From assembly GCF_042677005.1 (NCBI RefSeq), contig NZ_JBHTIF010000005.1, forward strand, positions 124,001 through 188,000: DNA of 64,000 bases, read 5' to 3'. This DNA comes from Lysobacter_I brunescens. Lineage in GTDB: Bacteria > Pseudomonadota > Gammaproteobacteria > Xanthomonadales > Xanthomonadaceae. The notes under the pieces were generated by a model that did no database searches, had not been told where the DNA came from, and saw only the letters and a program-made list of their open reading frames with translations. How positions within the stretch are numbered: the first letter of the stretch is position 1; each line of letters opens with the position of its first letter. Positions 19,679 to 28,356 of the stretch are shown piece by piece. The translations under genes were made by a program, and so were the position numbers.

Positions 19679-19783
19679 CTCCTTCCCCCCCGTTCACGGG
19701 GGGAAGGTCGGGATGGGGGGCGACGCACACGCATCATCACTCGCCCCCACCTCGATCCTCCCCCGCGCGCGGGGGAGGAAGAC
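19679..19783. repeat. Inverted repeat between mutS and the AAA+ gene
   Basis: Two ~40-bp arms are roughly complementary. The left arm contains CCTTCCCCCCGTTCACGGGG, and the right arm ends with the local hairpin CCTCCCCCGCGCGCGGGGGAGG. The layout matches paired REP/MITE-like elements. It may also end mutS transcription. Confidence 0.6.
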
Positions 19784-19843
19784 AAGCACGCCGCCTATAC
19801 TGCGTCTCCCACCGCGCATGGCGAGTGCGTTCGCCCAACGGAG

Positions 19844-22800
19844 ATGGACGTGACGGTTGCGATCTTCATCCTCGGCCTGTTCATCGGCATCGGCCTGGCA
19901 CTGTGGCTGCGCCGCCCGGGCACGCCCCTGCCAACAGCCCTGCCCACGTCTGTCGAAACACCGGCGCTTCAGGCCACGGCCGACGCAGGCAACGACAGCG
20001 ACACGACGCCCGAACAGCCCGCAATCGAACCGCCGCCTGCAGGGGGCCCGGCGCCGGTCGTCGAGGAATCCCCAGCCGACAAGCTCTACCGCCTGCGCCG
20101 CGAAATCGAGGCCGAGGACGAACGCATCCAGCGACCCGAGGACCTGCTGCGGTTCCCGCAGTTCCGCGAAGGCGTGGCCGTGCTGTCGTCGCTGGCGCCG
20201 GCCGACCTCCTGTCGCAGCTCGAAGGCGACGGCTACGTGCTCGCCAGCATGGTCTACGTCGCACTGCAGGGCCGCGACGACATTCCCGCAACGGATGCCC
20301 TGGCCGCGACGCGCATGCCCGGCCGCTACCCCGCCTGGTACATGGTCGATTACATGCGCTCGCGCCCGGACGCCAGCGCCCTCCCCGCCTTCCTCCGTCT
20401 GGTGCGGCAATGGTGGTGGGACGCGCTGCCGCTGCGCCAGCGCATGCGCGAATACCTGCAGTGGGCAGAGGCGAATGCACCGGGCACCGCCGCCATGGCG
20501 CTGGAGTCGCTCGAAGAGCACGAGCTGGAGCAGTTGAGCGAAGGCCTGAAGTCGCTGCAGATGCCGATGCTCGCGCCTTACCTGGCGCAGGCGGAGGCCG
20601 AACGCTCGCGCCGTCGCGAACAGCGCACGCTCGGCAGCGTCGGCAGGCTGTGGTCGCCCGCCGGGAATGAAGCGGGCGCGGGCATCGTCGACCATCCCGA
20701 ACTCGATGCGCAGCTGGCGCGCCTGCACGAGATGCTGCACGCCACGCCTGCGGCGTCGATCCTGGTCTCGGGCGAGCACGGCAGCGGCAAGATAACGTTG
20801 GTCGATCGCCTGCTCGCGCGCCTGCACGCCGAAGGCTGGCTGTTGTTCGACGCCTCCGCCGCCGAGGTGCTGTCCGGGCAGAAGTACATCGGCGAACTGG
20901 AGGAACGCATCGGCGAGATGCTGGCCGCGCTGAACCGGCCGCGCGCGCTCTGGCGCGTGCAGGATTTCCTCGACCTGTTGCAGAAGGGCAGCCACAGCCA
21001 GGACTCGCGCGGCATCCTCGACATGCTGCTGCCGGCGATCGAGCGCGGCCAGCTGCGCATGATCGGCGAGCTGCAACCGGCGCAGCTCGCGCAGCTGCTG
21101 ATCGCGCGGCCGACGCTGCGCCACCTGACGAAGACGCTCACGCTGCCGGCGCCGACCGACGCCGCCTTGCGCGACCTGCTCGTGCGCTGGCGCGACGCGC
21201 GCGGCATCGCGCTCGGCCGCGAGGTCATCGACGACCGTGCGCTCGACGAGGCACGGCGCATGGCCACGCAGTATTTTCCCGAGCAGCACGAGCCCGGGCG
21301 CACGCTCCGCCTGCTCGAAGACAGCCTGCAGGCCGCCATCGCCACGGAGCCGCCTGCGCTGCCGATCACCCCGGACGCACTGCTGCAGACCATCGCGCGA
21401 CGCAGCGGCCTGCCGCTCGACGTGATCGACGACCGCAAGAGCCTCGACCTCGACGCCCTGCGCGCATTCTTCCGCAAGCGCGTGATCGGCCAGGATGAAG
21501 CCGTCGAAGGCCTGGTCGACCGCATCGCGATGCTCAAGGCTGGCCTCGTCGACCCGGCGCGGCCGGTCGGCGTGTTCCTGTTCGCCGGCCCCACCGGCAC
21601 CGGCAAGACCGAACTGGCGAAGGCGCTGGGCGAACTGCTGTTCGGCAGCAGCGAGCGCCTGCTGCGCCTGGACATGAGCGAATACCAGTCCGACGACAGC
21701 GCCTGGCGGCTCACCGAGGTTTCGCGCGACGGCAGCGCGCGTTCGCTGGTCTCGCGCATCCGCGAGCAGCCGTTCTCGGTGGTGCTGCTCGACGAATTCG
21801 AGAAGGCGCACCCGAAGGTTTGGGATCTCTTTCTGCAGGTCTTCGACGACGGCCGCCTCGGCGACCGCAACGGCAACGTCGCCGACTTCAGGCACAGCAT
21901 CGTCATCCTCACCAGCAACGTCGGCTCGACGCTGGGCCGCAGCGCCGGCCCCGGCTTCACTTCGGTGGCCGGCGGCTATTCGCGCGGCGTGGTCGAGAAG
22001 GCGCTGTTCGAGACCTTCCGCCGCGAATTCCTCAACCGCCTCGACCGGATCGTGCTGTTCAACCCGCTCGACCGCAGCCTGATGCGCGAGATCCTGCACA
22101 AGGAACTGCAGCGCGCGATGGGCCGCCGCGGCCTGCGCAACCGGGACTGGGCGGTGGAGTGGGAACCGTCCGCGATCGAATTCCTGCTCGACCGAGGCTT
22201 CACGCCCGACCTCGGCGCACGTCCGCTGCGCCGCGCCATCGAACAACACCTGCTCGCGCCGTTGGCGCGCAGCATCGTCGAACACCGCACGCCACAGGGC
22301 GACCAGTTCCTGTTCGTGCGCAGCGCCGGCGAGCGGCTGGAAGTCGAATTCGTCGATCCGAACGCACCAGCCGGCGGCATCGCGCAGACACTCGCGTCGA
22401 CCGCCGCATCACCTGCAACGACGAGCGACCTGCGCGCGCTGCTGTGGTCGCCCGACGCCTCGCGCGCCAGCCTCGACACATTGCACGCCACGCTCGACGC
22501 GCTGCTCGACACCATCGCTGGCGACGACTGGCAGAACGCGCGCAATGACGACTTCGCCGCGATGAACGCTGGCGATTTCTGGTCGCGACCGGAACGCTTC
22601 GACACCCTCGACCGCATCGAACGCCGCAACCGCATCGAAAGCGCGCTCGACACCGTGCAGCGCCTCGACGAACGCCTGGCCCGGGACGGCGGCAACGCGC
22701 TCTTCGTCGCCCGCACCGCGCAGACGCTGTGGCTGATCGGCCTCGCCATCGACGCCCTCGCCGAACGCCGCCCGCAGGACGCGCTGCTCTCACTGTCCGC

Positions 22801-23242
22801 CAGCGACACCGAACTGCGCCGCGACCCCGCACGCACGCGCCTGTGGTGGCAGCAACTACTCGCGATGTACATGGCCTGGGCCGAACGCCGCAACATGCGC
22901 GTCGACGTGATCGAACAGAATCCCGACGCCTGCCGCGCCCGCCTCGCCATCAGCGGCTTCGGTTCCCACGACCTGCTGCAGACCGAACACGGCCTGCACG
23001 TCCTGGAGCACGATCACGACGGCGACGACGCCCCGCGCCGCTCCACCCTCGCCGTCCGCATCGCCCCCGACCTCCCCGGCCGCACCCGCATCGACCCGCT
23101 CAAGACCGACGACGACCTCCGCATCTGCCGCCGCTACCGCGCAGAACCCTCGCCGCTGGTGCGCGATAGTGTGCGCGCCTGGCGCACGGGACGACTGGAT
23201 CGGGTACTGGGTGGGGAGTTCGATGTGATCGTGGGGGAGTGA
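19844..23242 (+). CDS. Membrane-anchored ClpA-like double AAA+ ATPase fused to a release-factor-2-like module without GGQ
   Basis: A protein of 1132 residues. An N-terminal membrane helix (about 3-22) and an acidic/Pro linker replace the usual Clp N-domain. The first AAA+ domain is degenerate: its P-loop reads GEHGSGKIT (about 310) and the Walker B acids are missing (WRVQDFLDLL). The second is intact, with GPTGTGKTE (about 582), VVLLDEFEKAHP (about 650), an arginine-finger region (RREFLNRLD) and sensor-2 GARPLRR. From about residue 890 it resembles RF2 domain 1 (AGDFWSRPERFDTLDRIERR) and then domain 2 (LLAMYMAWAERRNMRVDVIE ... ARLAISGFGSHDLLQTEHGLHVL). It then jumps directly to the RF C-terminal segment (RRYRAEPSPLVRDSVRAWRTGRLDRVLGGEFD). 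The catalytic GGQ domain is absent, and the SPF stop-codon tripeptide region is replaced by HDHDGDD. Ribosome-linked unfolding or rescue is inference. Confidence 0.85.
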   Translation: MDVTVAIFILGLFIGIGLALWLRRPGTPLPTALPTSVETPALQATADAGNDSDTTPEQPAIEPPPAGGPAPVVEESPADKLYRLRREIEAEDERIQRPEDLLRFPQFREGVAVLSSLAPADLLSQLEGDGYVLASMVYVALQGRDDIPATDALAATRMPGRYPAWYMVDYMRSRPDASALPAFLRLVRQWWWDALPLRQRMREYLQWAEANAPGTAAMALESLEEHELEQLSEGLKSLQMPMLAPYLAQAEAERSRRREQRTLGSVGRLWSPAGNEAGAGIVDHPELDAQLARLHEMLHATPAASILVSGEHGSGKITLVDRLLARLHAEGWLLFDASAAEVLSGQKYIGELEERIGEMLAALNRPRALWRVQDFLDLLQKGSHSQDSRGILDMLLPAIERGQLRMIGELQPAQLAQLLIARPTLRHLTKTLTLPAPTDAALRDLLVRWRDARGIALGREVIDDRALDEARRMATQYFPEQHEPGRTLRLLEDSLQAAIATEPPALPITPDALLQTIARRSGLPLDVIDDRKSLDLDALRAFFRKRVIGQDEAVEGLVDRIAMLKAGLVDPARPVGVFLFAGPTGTGKTELAKALGELLFGSSERLLRLDMSEYQSDDSAWRLTEVSRDGSARSLVSRIREQPFSVVLLDEFEKAHPKVWDLFLQVFDDGRLGDRNGNVADFRHSIVILTSNVGSTLGRSAGPGFTSVAGGYSRGVVEKALFETFRREFLNRLDRIVLFNPLDRSLMREILHKELQRAMGRRGLRNRDWAVEWEPSAIEFLLDRGFTPDLGARPLRRAIEQHLLAPLARSIVEHRTPQGDQFLFVRSAGERLEVEFVDPNAPAGGIAQTLASTAASPATTSDLRALLWSPDASRASLDTLHATLDALLDTIAGDDWQNARNDDFAAMNAGDFWSRPERFDTLDRIERRNRIESALDTVQRLDERLARDGGNALFVARTAQTLWLIGLAIDALAERRPQDALLSLSASDTELRRDPARTRLWWQQLLAMYMAWAERRNMRVDVIEQNPDACRARLAISGFGSHDLLQTEHGLHVLEHDHDGDDAPRRSTLAVRIAPDLPGRTRIDPLKTDDDLRICRRYRAEPSPLVRDSVRAWRTGRLDRVLGGEFDVIVGE

Positions 23243-23320
23243 TCTCGCCTCCCGCGTACGGCAAGTCACAGCGCATCGCAGCACTATCGCGCAAGACGGT
23301 TTGCGAGCCAGCGCGCAGCA

Positions 23321-23350
23321 AAAAGCGGCAGGTCAAACGACCTGCCGCCA
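23321..23350 (-). terminator. Intrinsic terminator of the peptidase gene
   Basis: On the minus strand GCGGCAGGTC-GTTT-GACCTGCCGC is followed by TTTTT, about 45 bases after the peptidase stop codon. Confidence 0.85.
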
Positions 23351-23394
23351 AAGCCTGCCCCTGAAACGTCGCGACTGCGACGCGGGTCATTCCG

Positions 23395-24873
23395 TTACAG
23401 GTTGGTGACGCGCACCGTGAAGCCGGCCGTGGTCGCGGTGAGGACTTCGACCCTGTAGCGGCTGCCGGTGGCTTCCGGCGTTGTGTAGGACTCGCCGACC
23501 TTGAACATGTTGGTTTCCTGGTTCGAGTAGTCGTGCGGCGGGACGCGCGCATCCACGATGCGGGCCCTGTCCGTGACCCGGTGGATGATCACCGAATCGC
23601 CCGGCAGCCTGGAGTCGTAGATCGGACCAGCGGTCTTGCGCACTTCGATGGTGTAGTAGGTGGTGCTGTTCGGCACGATCAGCTTGACCATCTGGACATT
23701 GGCCGACCCCTGCAGGCTGGCGCGATCCATGGTGTAGGTGGTCGTCGCGTTGAGGCGGGTGTGGTTGCGGACGCGCGCCGCGTCGAACCAGCCCATGAGA
23801 TCGCGCTGGTACACGATCGGATTCTGCGGCAACCGGCCGTAGGTCGCGTCGTAGAAGACCTCGTCATAGCCACCGCTCATGATGTCCCACGCGTTGTCGT
23901 AGGTATCGCCGTCGCCGTCCATGTTGTCGGAATGCGGCATGCCGAAGGCGTGGCCCATTTCGTGGGCGAGCGTATTGATGCCCTCATAATCGTTCACGAC
24001 ATTGGACCTGTAGGCCCAGGGCGGATTCCAGGTCAGCCCCCAGTTCTTCGTCACGCCGTCGTAGGTCAGGGTCTCGGTGCCGCCGTAGGCATAACCGTCC
24101 ATGTCGCCATTGAAGATCATGTTGATGCCGAAGAAATTGGCATAGTTGACGTTGGGGTTGGCCGCGCCGAGGCAGTTGTTGCGCAGCTCGTCCCATCGGG
24201 GCTCGCCGGTGCTTGGGAAATAGTAGGCGCGGTTCTGCGGCAGCGTGTACCAGCCGGAGGCGGTGCTTCCGGTCAGGTTGATCTTCCCGTAGGACATGTT
24301 GCGCCAGTAGTGATCCAGACGGCCGGACGTATTGGCGTACATGTCGACGAAGTAGCTGAGCGGCCGGGGCGTGCTGGTGTTGTCCTTGAACCGGCACATC
24401 ACCGTCACCCACGCCTTGGTGCCGGTCACCGCGGCAATGGACACGTCGCCCGCGCGGCCCTGCGCAGCGTCGGCATCGAGATCGTCGATCGGCACGATCG
24501 CTTCCGCAGTCAGCAGCGGCGCGCTATCGGCGGCCTTGCCCTGGGCAATGGCGGCCACGCTCACGGCGACGCGGCGGTTGGCCAGAAGATGCAGGTCACC
24601 GGCGGCGCGCTTCGCGCTCGCCGCGTCGATCAGATGGATGCGGCCGTTGTCCTCGATCAGACGGACGACGGTCTTCGAGGTCCGCCCCGGTCCCGGCCGC
24701 CCGTCACCGTAACGGACGTTCAGTCGACCCTGCAGCAGCCCACCCGCCTTGGCGCTGGCCGTATCCGCAGATGCCCGGACGGCGGGCTTGTCGTTGAAGG
24801 CCGCCGTCGTGGTGGCGGCAGCCAATGCCGCGACCAGGAACGGCAGCGTGAGCAACTTGATCTTGCCTTGCAT
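23395..24873 (-). CDS. Secreted metzincin-like zinc metallopeptidase
   Basis: A protein of 492 residues from ATG 24873, with an AAGGAG ribosome binding site and a signal peptide (LLTLPFLVAALAAATTTAAF). The catalytic centre HEMGHAFGMPH matches the HExxHxxGxxH zinc motif, and DIMSGG about 25 residues later fits a Met-turn. Upstream segments (VTVMCRFKDN, YWRNMSYGKINLTG) resemble M6/M11 (gametolysin-like) peptidases. The N-terminal ~170 residues look like a propeptide or accessory domain. It is probably exported and degrades proteins outside the cell or in the envelope; the substrate is unknown. A strong terminator follows. Confidence 0.88.
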   Translation of the reverse strand: MQGKIKLLTLPFLVAALAAATTTAAFNDKPAVRASADTASAKAGGLLQGRLNVRYGDGRPGPGRTSKTVVRLIEDNGRIHLIDAASAKRAAGDLHLLANRRVAVSVAAIAQGKAADSAPLLTAEAIVPIDDLDADAAQGRAGDVSIAAVTGTKAWVTVMCRFKDNTSTPRPLSYFVDMYANTSGRLDHYWRNMSYGKINLTGSTASGWYTLPQNRAYYFPSTGEPRWDELRNNCLGAANPNVNYANFFGINMIFNGDMDGYAYGGTETLTYDGVTKNWGLTWNPPWAYRSNVVNDYEGINTLAHEMGHAFGMPHSDNMDGDGDTYDNAWDIMSGGYDEVFYDATYGRLPQNPIVYQRDLMGWFDAARVRNHTRLNATTTYTMDRASLQGSANVQMVKLIVPNSTTYYTIEVRKTAGPIYDSRLPGDSVIIHRVTDRARIVDARVPPHDYSNQETNMFKVGESYTTPEATGSRYRVEVLTATTAGFTVRVTNL

Positions 24874-25190
24874 GTGAATCTCCTTGATGGATGTGCCGGT
24901 GTTGCGCAGCCGTCCCACGGCCGCGTGGCGTTCGAGTGTCCTGCGCCGTACCACATGTCTGCGATGCAGCGCCTGCACAGGGCGGAGTGCCATCTCGCCC
25001 ACGCCGCCATGCTCCGGTTCCTGTGCGCCAGTTTCATGCAGAAAGCGATCATGAAGTGATCACGAATCGATCAAGCGCAGCCCATGATGCGAGTGGTCGG
25101 CATCGTTTCGTGGAAGCGGTCACGGTGAACGAGTCGCCCCTCCCTCCGATGGAAGAAGGGACGCGAGGATGGTCCGCGCCCGATGAAGCC
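24874..25190. other. Intergenic region upstream of the peptidase gene
   Basis: These 317 bases hold no convincing gene. The left end should contain the peptidase promoter on the minus strand. The right end (from about 25160) begins a segment duplicated near 56730. Confidence 0.4.
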
Positions 25191-25382
25191 TCACGCAGCA
25201 GTGCCGTCCAGAGGCTGCAGCCGGTCGTCTTCGTTGCACTGCAGGCCGCAGATCATCGAGGCCATGCCGCGCAGCACGGCTTGCGGGCTGGCACGGCAGG
25301 CTTCACAGAGCGTGATGAAGTGAGGCGGGACTTCAACCAGCAGGATGTTGGACGGCTGGAACTGCGCTTTCGGCTTCGACAT
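25191..25382 (-). CDS. Small conserved protein, copy 1 of a duplicated gene
   Basis: A protein of 63 residues (from MSKPKAQ at 25382). It has an almost identical partner of the same length at 56742-56933; the shared core reads LLVEVP...FI.LCEA..ASPQA.LRGMA.M.CGLQ..ED.RL.PLDG.AA. Differences fall mostly at synonymous or conservative positions, which supports real coding. The segment has no signal peptide or membrane helix; I do not recognise the family. About 180 bases of upstream DNA are duplicated too, and an IS110 end remnant lies near each copy. It is probably an accessory gene spread with mobile DNA. Confidence 0.65.
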   Translation of the reverse strand: MSKPKAQFQPSNILLVEVPPHFITLCEACRASPQAVLRGMASMICGLQCNEDDRLQPLDGTAA

Positions 25383-25729
25383 GACGGCACTCTGTTTCGC
25401 CCGACGCCGGAGTGGGTGCCGTTGGAGATTACGGATCGCATCGCGCGCAAGGTTTGCGCAGCAATTCACCTAGGCTTTGACGCGCCGAACACGGTGCAAG
25501 GGTCGGACGACAACGGGACACACCTCACGACACTCTTCCCGCGCAGGCTTTGGCTTTCGCAGAACTGAACCGCCGCAGGCGCCATGCGCGGCCGTAGGTC
25601 GTCGATGCCGGGACGCTAAAGAAGGTGATGACGCTTCGCTTGTGGCCCCTATAACGGCAAACTCGTCTTACGAGGTTCCGCCATGCGAATAAGTCTTATG
25701 GCTTTAAAGGGAAATCCGCAGACAGAATA
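25383..25729. other. Intergenic region with duplicated upstream segment
   Basis: No gene recognised in 347 bases. The part up to about 25560 is similar to 56934-57115 upstream of the second small-gene copy, including the shared string GTTTGCGCAGCAATTCACCT. After that the two loci diverge. Confidence 0.5.
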
Positions 25730-25975
25730 TCAGCCGAGAGAGCGGAACCCAGCAGCCGAACTGTACGCTCCATATGCGCATCCCAGGGAGAAGAAGAGAA
25801 AAAACGAAAAAAAGAACCAGAATGCGCCCGGGTTTTGCCGACGGTCGATGTATACCGCCTTGTCATTCGCGCCCCAACCGATGCAGCCCTCTCGAATGGC
25901 GCTCCAGGCACGCCAGCCAAACATTATTGCAAACAGTACCAGCAGGACTGCTGCAAGCTCATGGGGCAATTTCAT
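25730..25975 (-). CDS. Small membrane protein, unknown function
   Basis: A protein of 81 residues from ATG 25975 with two predicted membrane helices: LAAVLLVLFAIMFGWRAW near the start, and WFFFSFFLFFSLGCAYGAY near residues 50-70. A short polar loop (REGCIGWGANDKAVYIDRRQN) links them. The DNA is visibly AT-richer than its neighbours, fitting an acquired gene between two mobile-element traces. No family was recognised. An in-frame upstream ATG would add 11 polar residues. Confidence 0.6.
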   Translation of the reverse strand: MKLPHELAAVLLVLFAIMFGWRAWSAIREGCIGWGANDKAVYIDRRQNPGAFWFFFSFFLFFSLGCAYGAYSSAAGFRSLG

Positions 25976-26020
25976 ATTTGTTCTGAAATTTGAATTAGGC
26001 CAACCCACGAAACGTGTTGG

Positions 26021-26139
26021 GCTTGAATGCTGAAGCGGCTCCTATCCACCGGAGCCTGCCGCCATGAATGCTACTACTGCCGCGATCGATCTTGCAAAGC
26101 ATGCCTTCGAACTGGCGTTCGCTGATGGACATGGCCGAC
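26021..26139 (+). mobile_element. IS110-family left-end remnant
   Basis: The segment has a non-coding end (GCTTGAATGCTGAAGCGGCT ... GGAGCCTGCCGCC) followed by the first ~25 codons of an IS110-type DEDD transposase: MNATTAAIDLAKHAFELAFA, then DGHGR. This matches the conserved first catalytic Asp region (AIDLAK). Similarity stops there and the frame ends at about 26220, so the transposase is lost. A second end of the same type is at 56491-56558. The rest of the 25976-26476 gap shows no gene; a hairpin (GGCGGGCCCAAGGCCCGCC) lies near 26413-26431. Confidence 0.75.
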
Positions 26140-26476
26140 TTAGCAGAGACACCCACAACTCAGACTTCCCCGACACCAGGATCCCCGACACTCCAGCCCG
26201 GCTCCGCGCCACTAAGGCATGACCCAGCCTCGCTCGCAGATCGCACAACTGCACGGCCACGACGCCTTCCACTGTATACGGCGCTGCGTGCATCGCGCCT
26301 TCTTCTCGGATACGACAGAAACCATACCATCGCGCCAACACACGCGATCATCCAAAATTCCTTCATCCACACCGCAGCTCACGCCTCACCGGCTTCGCCG
26401 TCGGCGGGCCCAAGGCCCGCCCTACAAAAGCGGGGCGTGCCTGCATTGTGGGATTGCTGTGTGCAAGCTGCGCGCG

Positions 26477-27697
26477 TCACGCCGCTTCACGCACCACGAC
26501 ACTGTCCTGCCTCAACGCCTGTTCGAGATCCGCCCACAGGTCGTCGACGTGCTCGATGCCGACGGAGAGGCGCAGCAGGCCGGGGGTGATGCCGCAGCGG
26601 TCGCGGGTGGCGTCGTCGAGGACGCGATGGGTGAGGCCGGCGGGATGCTGGATGAGGGTGTCGACGGAGCCGAGGCTCACTGCGGGCGTCATGAGTGCGA
26701 CGCGCTGCATGGTGCGGGCGGCGGCGATGTAGCCGTCGCGGAGTTCGAAGGCGATGAGGCAGCCGGGGCCGCGCATCTGGGTGGTGGCGAGATGCGCGTT
26801 GCGCACGGTGCCGTGGCCGGGGAAGAACACGCATTCGACGGCGGGATGCGCGGCGAGGCGGCGGGCGAGTTCGATCGCGTTGGCCTGTGCGCGTTCGACG
26901 CGCAGCGCGAGCGTGGGCAGGCCGCGATGCAGGAGATAGGCCGCGAGCGGGTGCAGCAATCCGCCCGTCGCGGCGCGCACCTGGCGCAAGGGTTTCGCGT
27001 TCGCTTCGGAACAGCAGACGATGCCGGCGATGACGTCGCCATGGCCGCCGAGGAACTTGGTCGCGCTGTGGACGACGTAGCTGGCGCCGAGTTCGAACGG
27101 CCGCTGCAGGATGGGCGTGGCGAAGGTGGAGTCGACCGCAACCGGCACGTCGCCGGCGGCGGCGACGACGGCCCGGATGTCGACGAGGTCGAGCGTGGGA
27201 TTGGCGGGGGTCTCGATGAAGATCAATGCCGTGTCCGGGCGGCGGCGCGCGGCGACTTCGTGCGCTTCGACGAATTCGGCTTCGAGCCCGGCAAGGCCGC
27301 TCGCGAACAGGTGATCCGAGGTGCCGTACAGCGGGCGCACCACCAGCATGTGCGCGCCGCGCGCGCGGCTGGCGAGCAACAGCGCGGTGATCGCGGCCAT
27401 GCCCGAGGCGTAGGCGACGCAGGCCTCCGTGCCTTCCAGCGTGGCGAGCGCGCGCTCGACGCGTGCGACGGTGGGATTGTGCAGGCGGGCGTAGATGGGA
27501 TTGCGGGCGCTGGCATCGCCGCCGACCAGGGCATCGAAGCTGGCGGTGCCGGCGGCGAGGTCGGCGACGGGATAGGTGGTCGACAGGTCGATCGGCGGGG
27601 CGTGGATGCCCAGCGCGATGAAGTCTTCGCGGCCGGCGTGGACGGCCCGGGTCTCGGGGCGGGTCGAATCGGGATGAGTCGAATCGATGTCGGTCAT
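26477..27697 (-). CDS. PLP-dependent Cys/Met metabolism lyase (methionine gamma-lyase / cystathionine lyase-like)
   Basis: A protein of 406 residues from ATG 27697. Family motifs are clear: TRAVHAGRED, PIYARLHNPTVARVE, EGTEACVAYASGMAAI, PLYG, the Asp in VAVDSTFATP, the PLP lysine in VHSATKFLGGHGDV, and SLGSVDTLIQHPA. The C-terminal RCGITPGLLRLSVGIE resembles methionine gamma-lyase more than cystathionine synthase. However, the Cys that follows PLYG in Pseudomonas methionine gamma-lyase is Thr here, so specificity is open. It is divergently transcribed from an Lrp/AsnC regulator 105 bases away, which probably controls it in response to an amino acid. Confidence 0.88.
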   Translation of the reverse strand: MTDIDSTHPDSTRPETRAVHAGREDFIALGIHAPPIDLSTTYPVADLAAGTASFDALVGGDASARNPIYARLHNPTVARVERALATLEGTEACVAYASGMAAITALLLASRARGAHMLVVRPLYGTSDHLFASGLAGLEAEFVEAHEVAARRRPDTALIFIETPANPTLDLVDIRAVVAAAGDVPVAVDSTFATPILQRPFELGASYVVHSATKFLGGHGDVIAGIVCCSEANAKPLRQVRAATGGLLHPLAAYLLHRGLPTLALRVERAQANAIELARRLAAHPAVECVFFPGHGTVRNAHLATTQMRGPGCLIAFELRDGYIAAARTMQRVALMTPAVSLGSVDTLIQHPAGLTHRVLDDATRDRCGITPGLLRLSVGIEHVDDLWADLEQALRQDSVVVREAA

Positions 27698-27802
27698 GGC
27701 GGGGTCCCGTCGGCACTTCATTCGGAAGATGCGGCCGATTCTGGAACCCGATGCGACTGTTAGACTGCGGGCCGAACACTATTTCGCGAACGGGGCCGGA
27801 TC

Positions 27803-28264
27803 ATGCTGCTCGACCGAATCGACTTCGATCTGCTGCGCCTGCTGCGGAAGAACGCGCGGATGCCGAACAAGGACCTGGCGGAGAAAGTCGGCGTGGCGCC
27901 GTCCACGGCGCTGGAGCGGATCCGGCGCATGCGCGAGTCGAAGGCGCTGCTGGGCTTCCACGCCGAGATCGCGCCGGAGGCGATCGGCATCGGCCTGCAG
28001 GCGCTGGTCGCGGTGCGGCTGCAGCAGCATTCGCGGACCTTCGTCGAGAGCTTCCAGGCCCACCTGCGCGCCCTGCCCGAGGTGCTGGCCTTCTACCACG
28101 TGGCCGGCGCCGACGATTTCCTGGTCCACGTGGGCGTGCGCGACAGCGCGCACCTGCGCGAATTCGCGCTCGCCGCCTTCACCGAGCGGCCCGAGGTGGT
28201 GCACATCCAGACCCACCTGATCTTCGATTTCCACCGCAACACCGAACTGCCGGCGCAGCCCTGA
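27803..28264 (+). CDS. Lrp/AsnC family transcriptional regulator
   Basis: A protein of 153 residues. The N-terminal winged helix-turn-helix (IDFDLLRLLRKNARMPNKDLAEKVGVAPSTALERIRRM) is joined to a RAM ligand-binding domain (AVRLQQHSRTFVESF ... VLAFYHVAGADDFLVHVGV). It should sense an amino acid or related metabolite as an oligomer. It faces the PLP-dependent sulfur amino acid lyase gene across a short divergent promoter, so that gene is the likely target together with autoregulation. Confidence 0.94.
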   Translation: MLLDRIDFDLLRLLRKNARMPNKDLAEKVGVAPSTALERIRRMRESKALLGFHAEIAPEAIGIGLQALVAVRLQQHSRTFVESFQAHLRALPEVLAFYHVAGADDFLVHVGVRDSAHLREFALAAFTERPEVVHIQTHLIFDFHRNTELPAQP

Positions 28265-28356
28265 AAAAAAGCCGGCGCGCCCCCCGGTCGTCATCGTCGC
28301 AGCGCTACAGTAGGCGTCCACACGCGGCCGGGCCGCCTACGCACAGGAACCGCAAC

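Noticed and set aside
26219..27763. 514-codon plus-strand frame opposite the PLP-dependent lyase
   Set aside because: Antisense shadow; the lyase on the minus strand has all family motifs.
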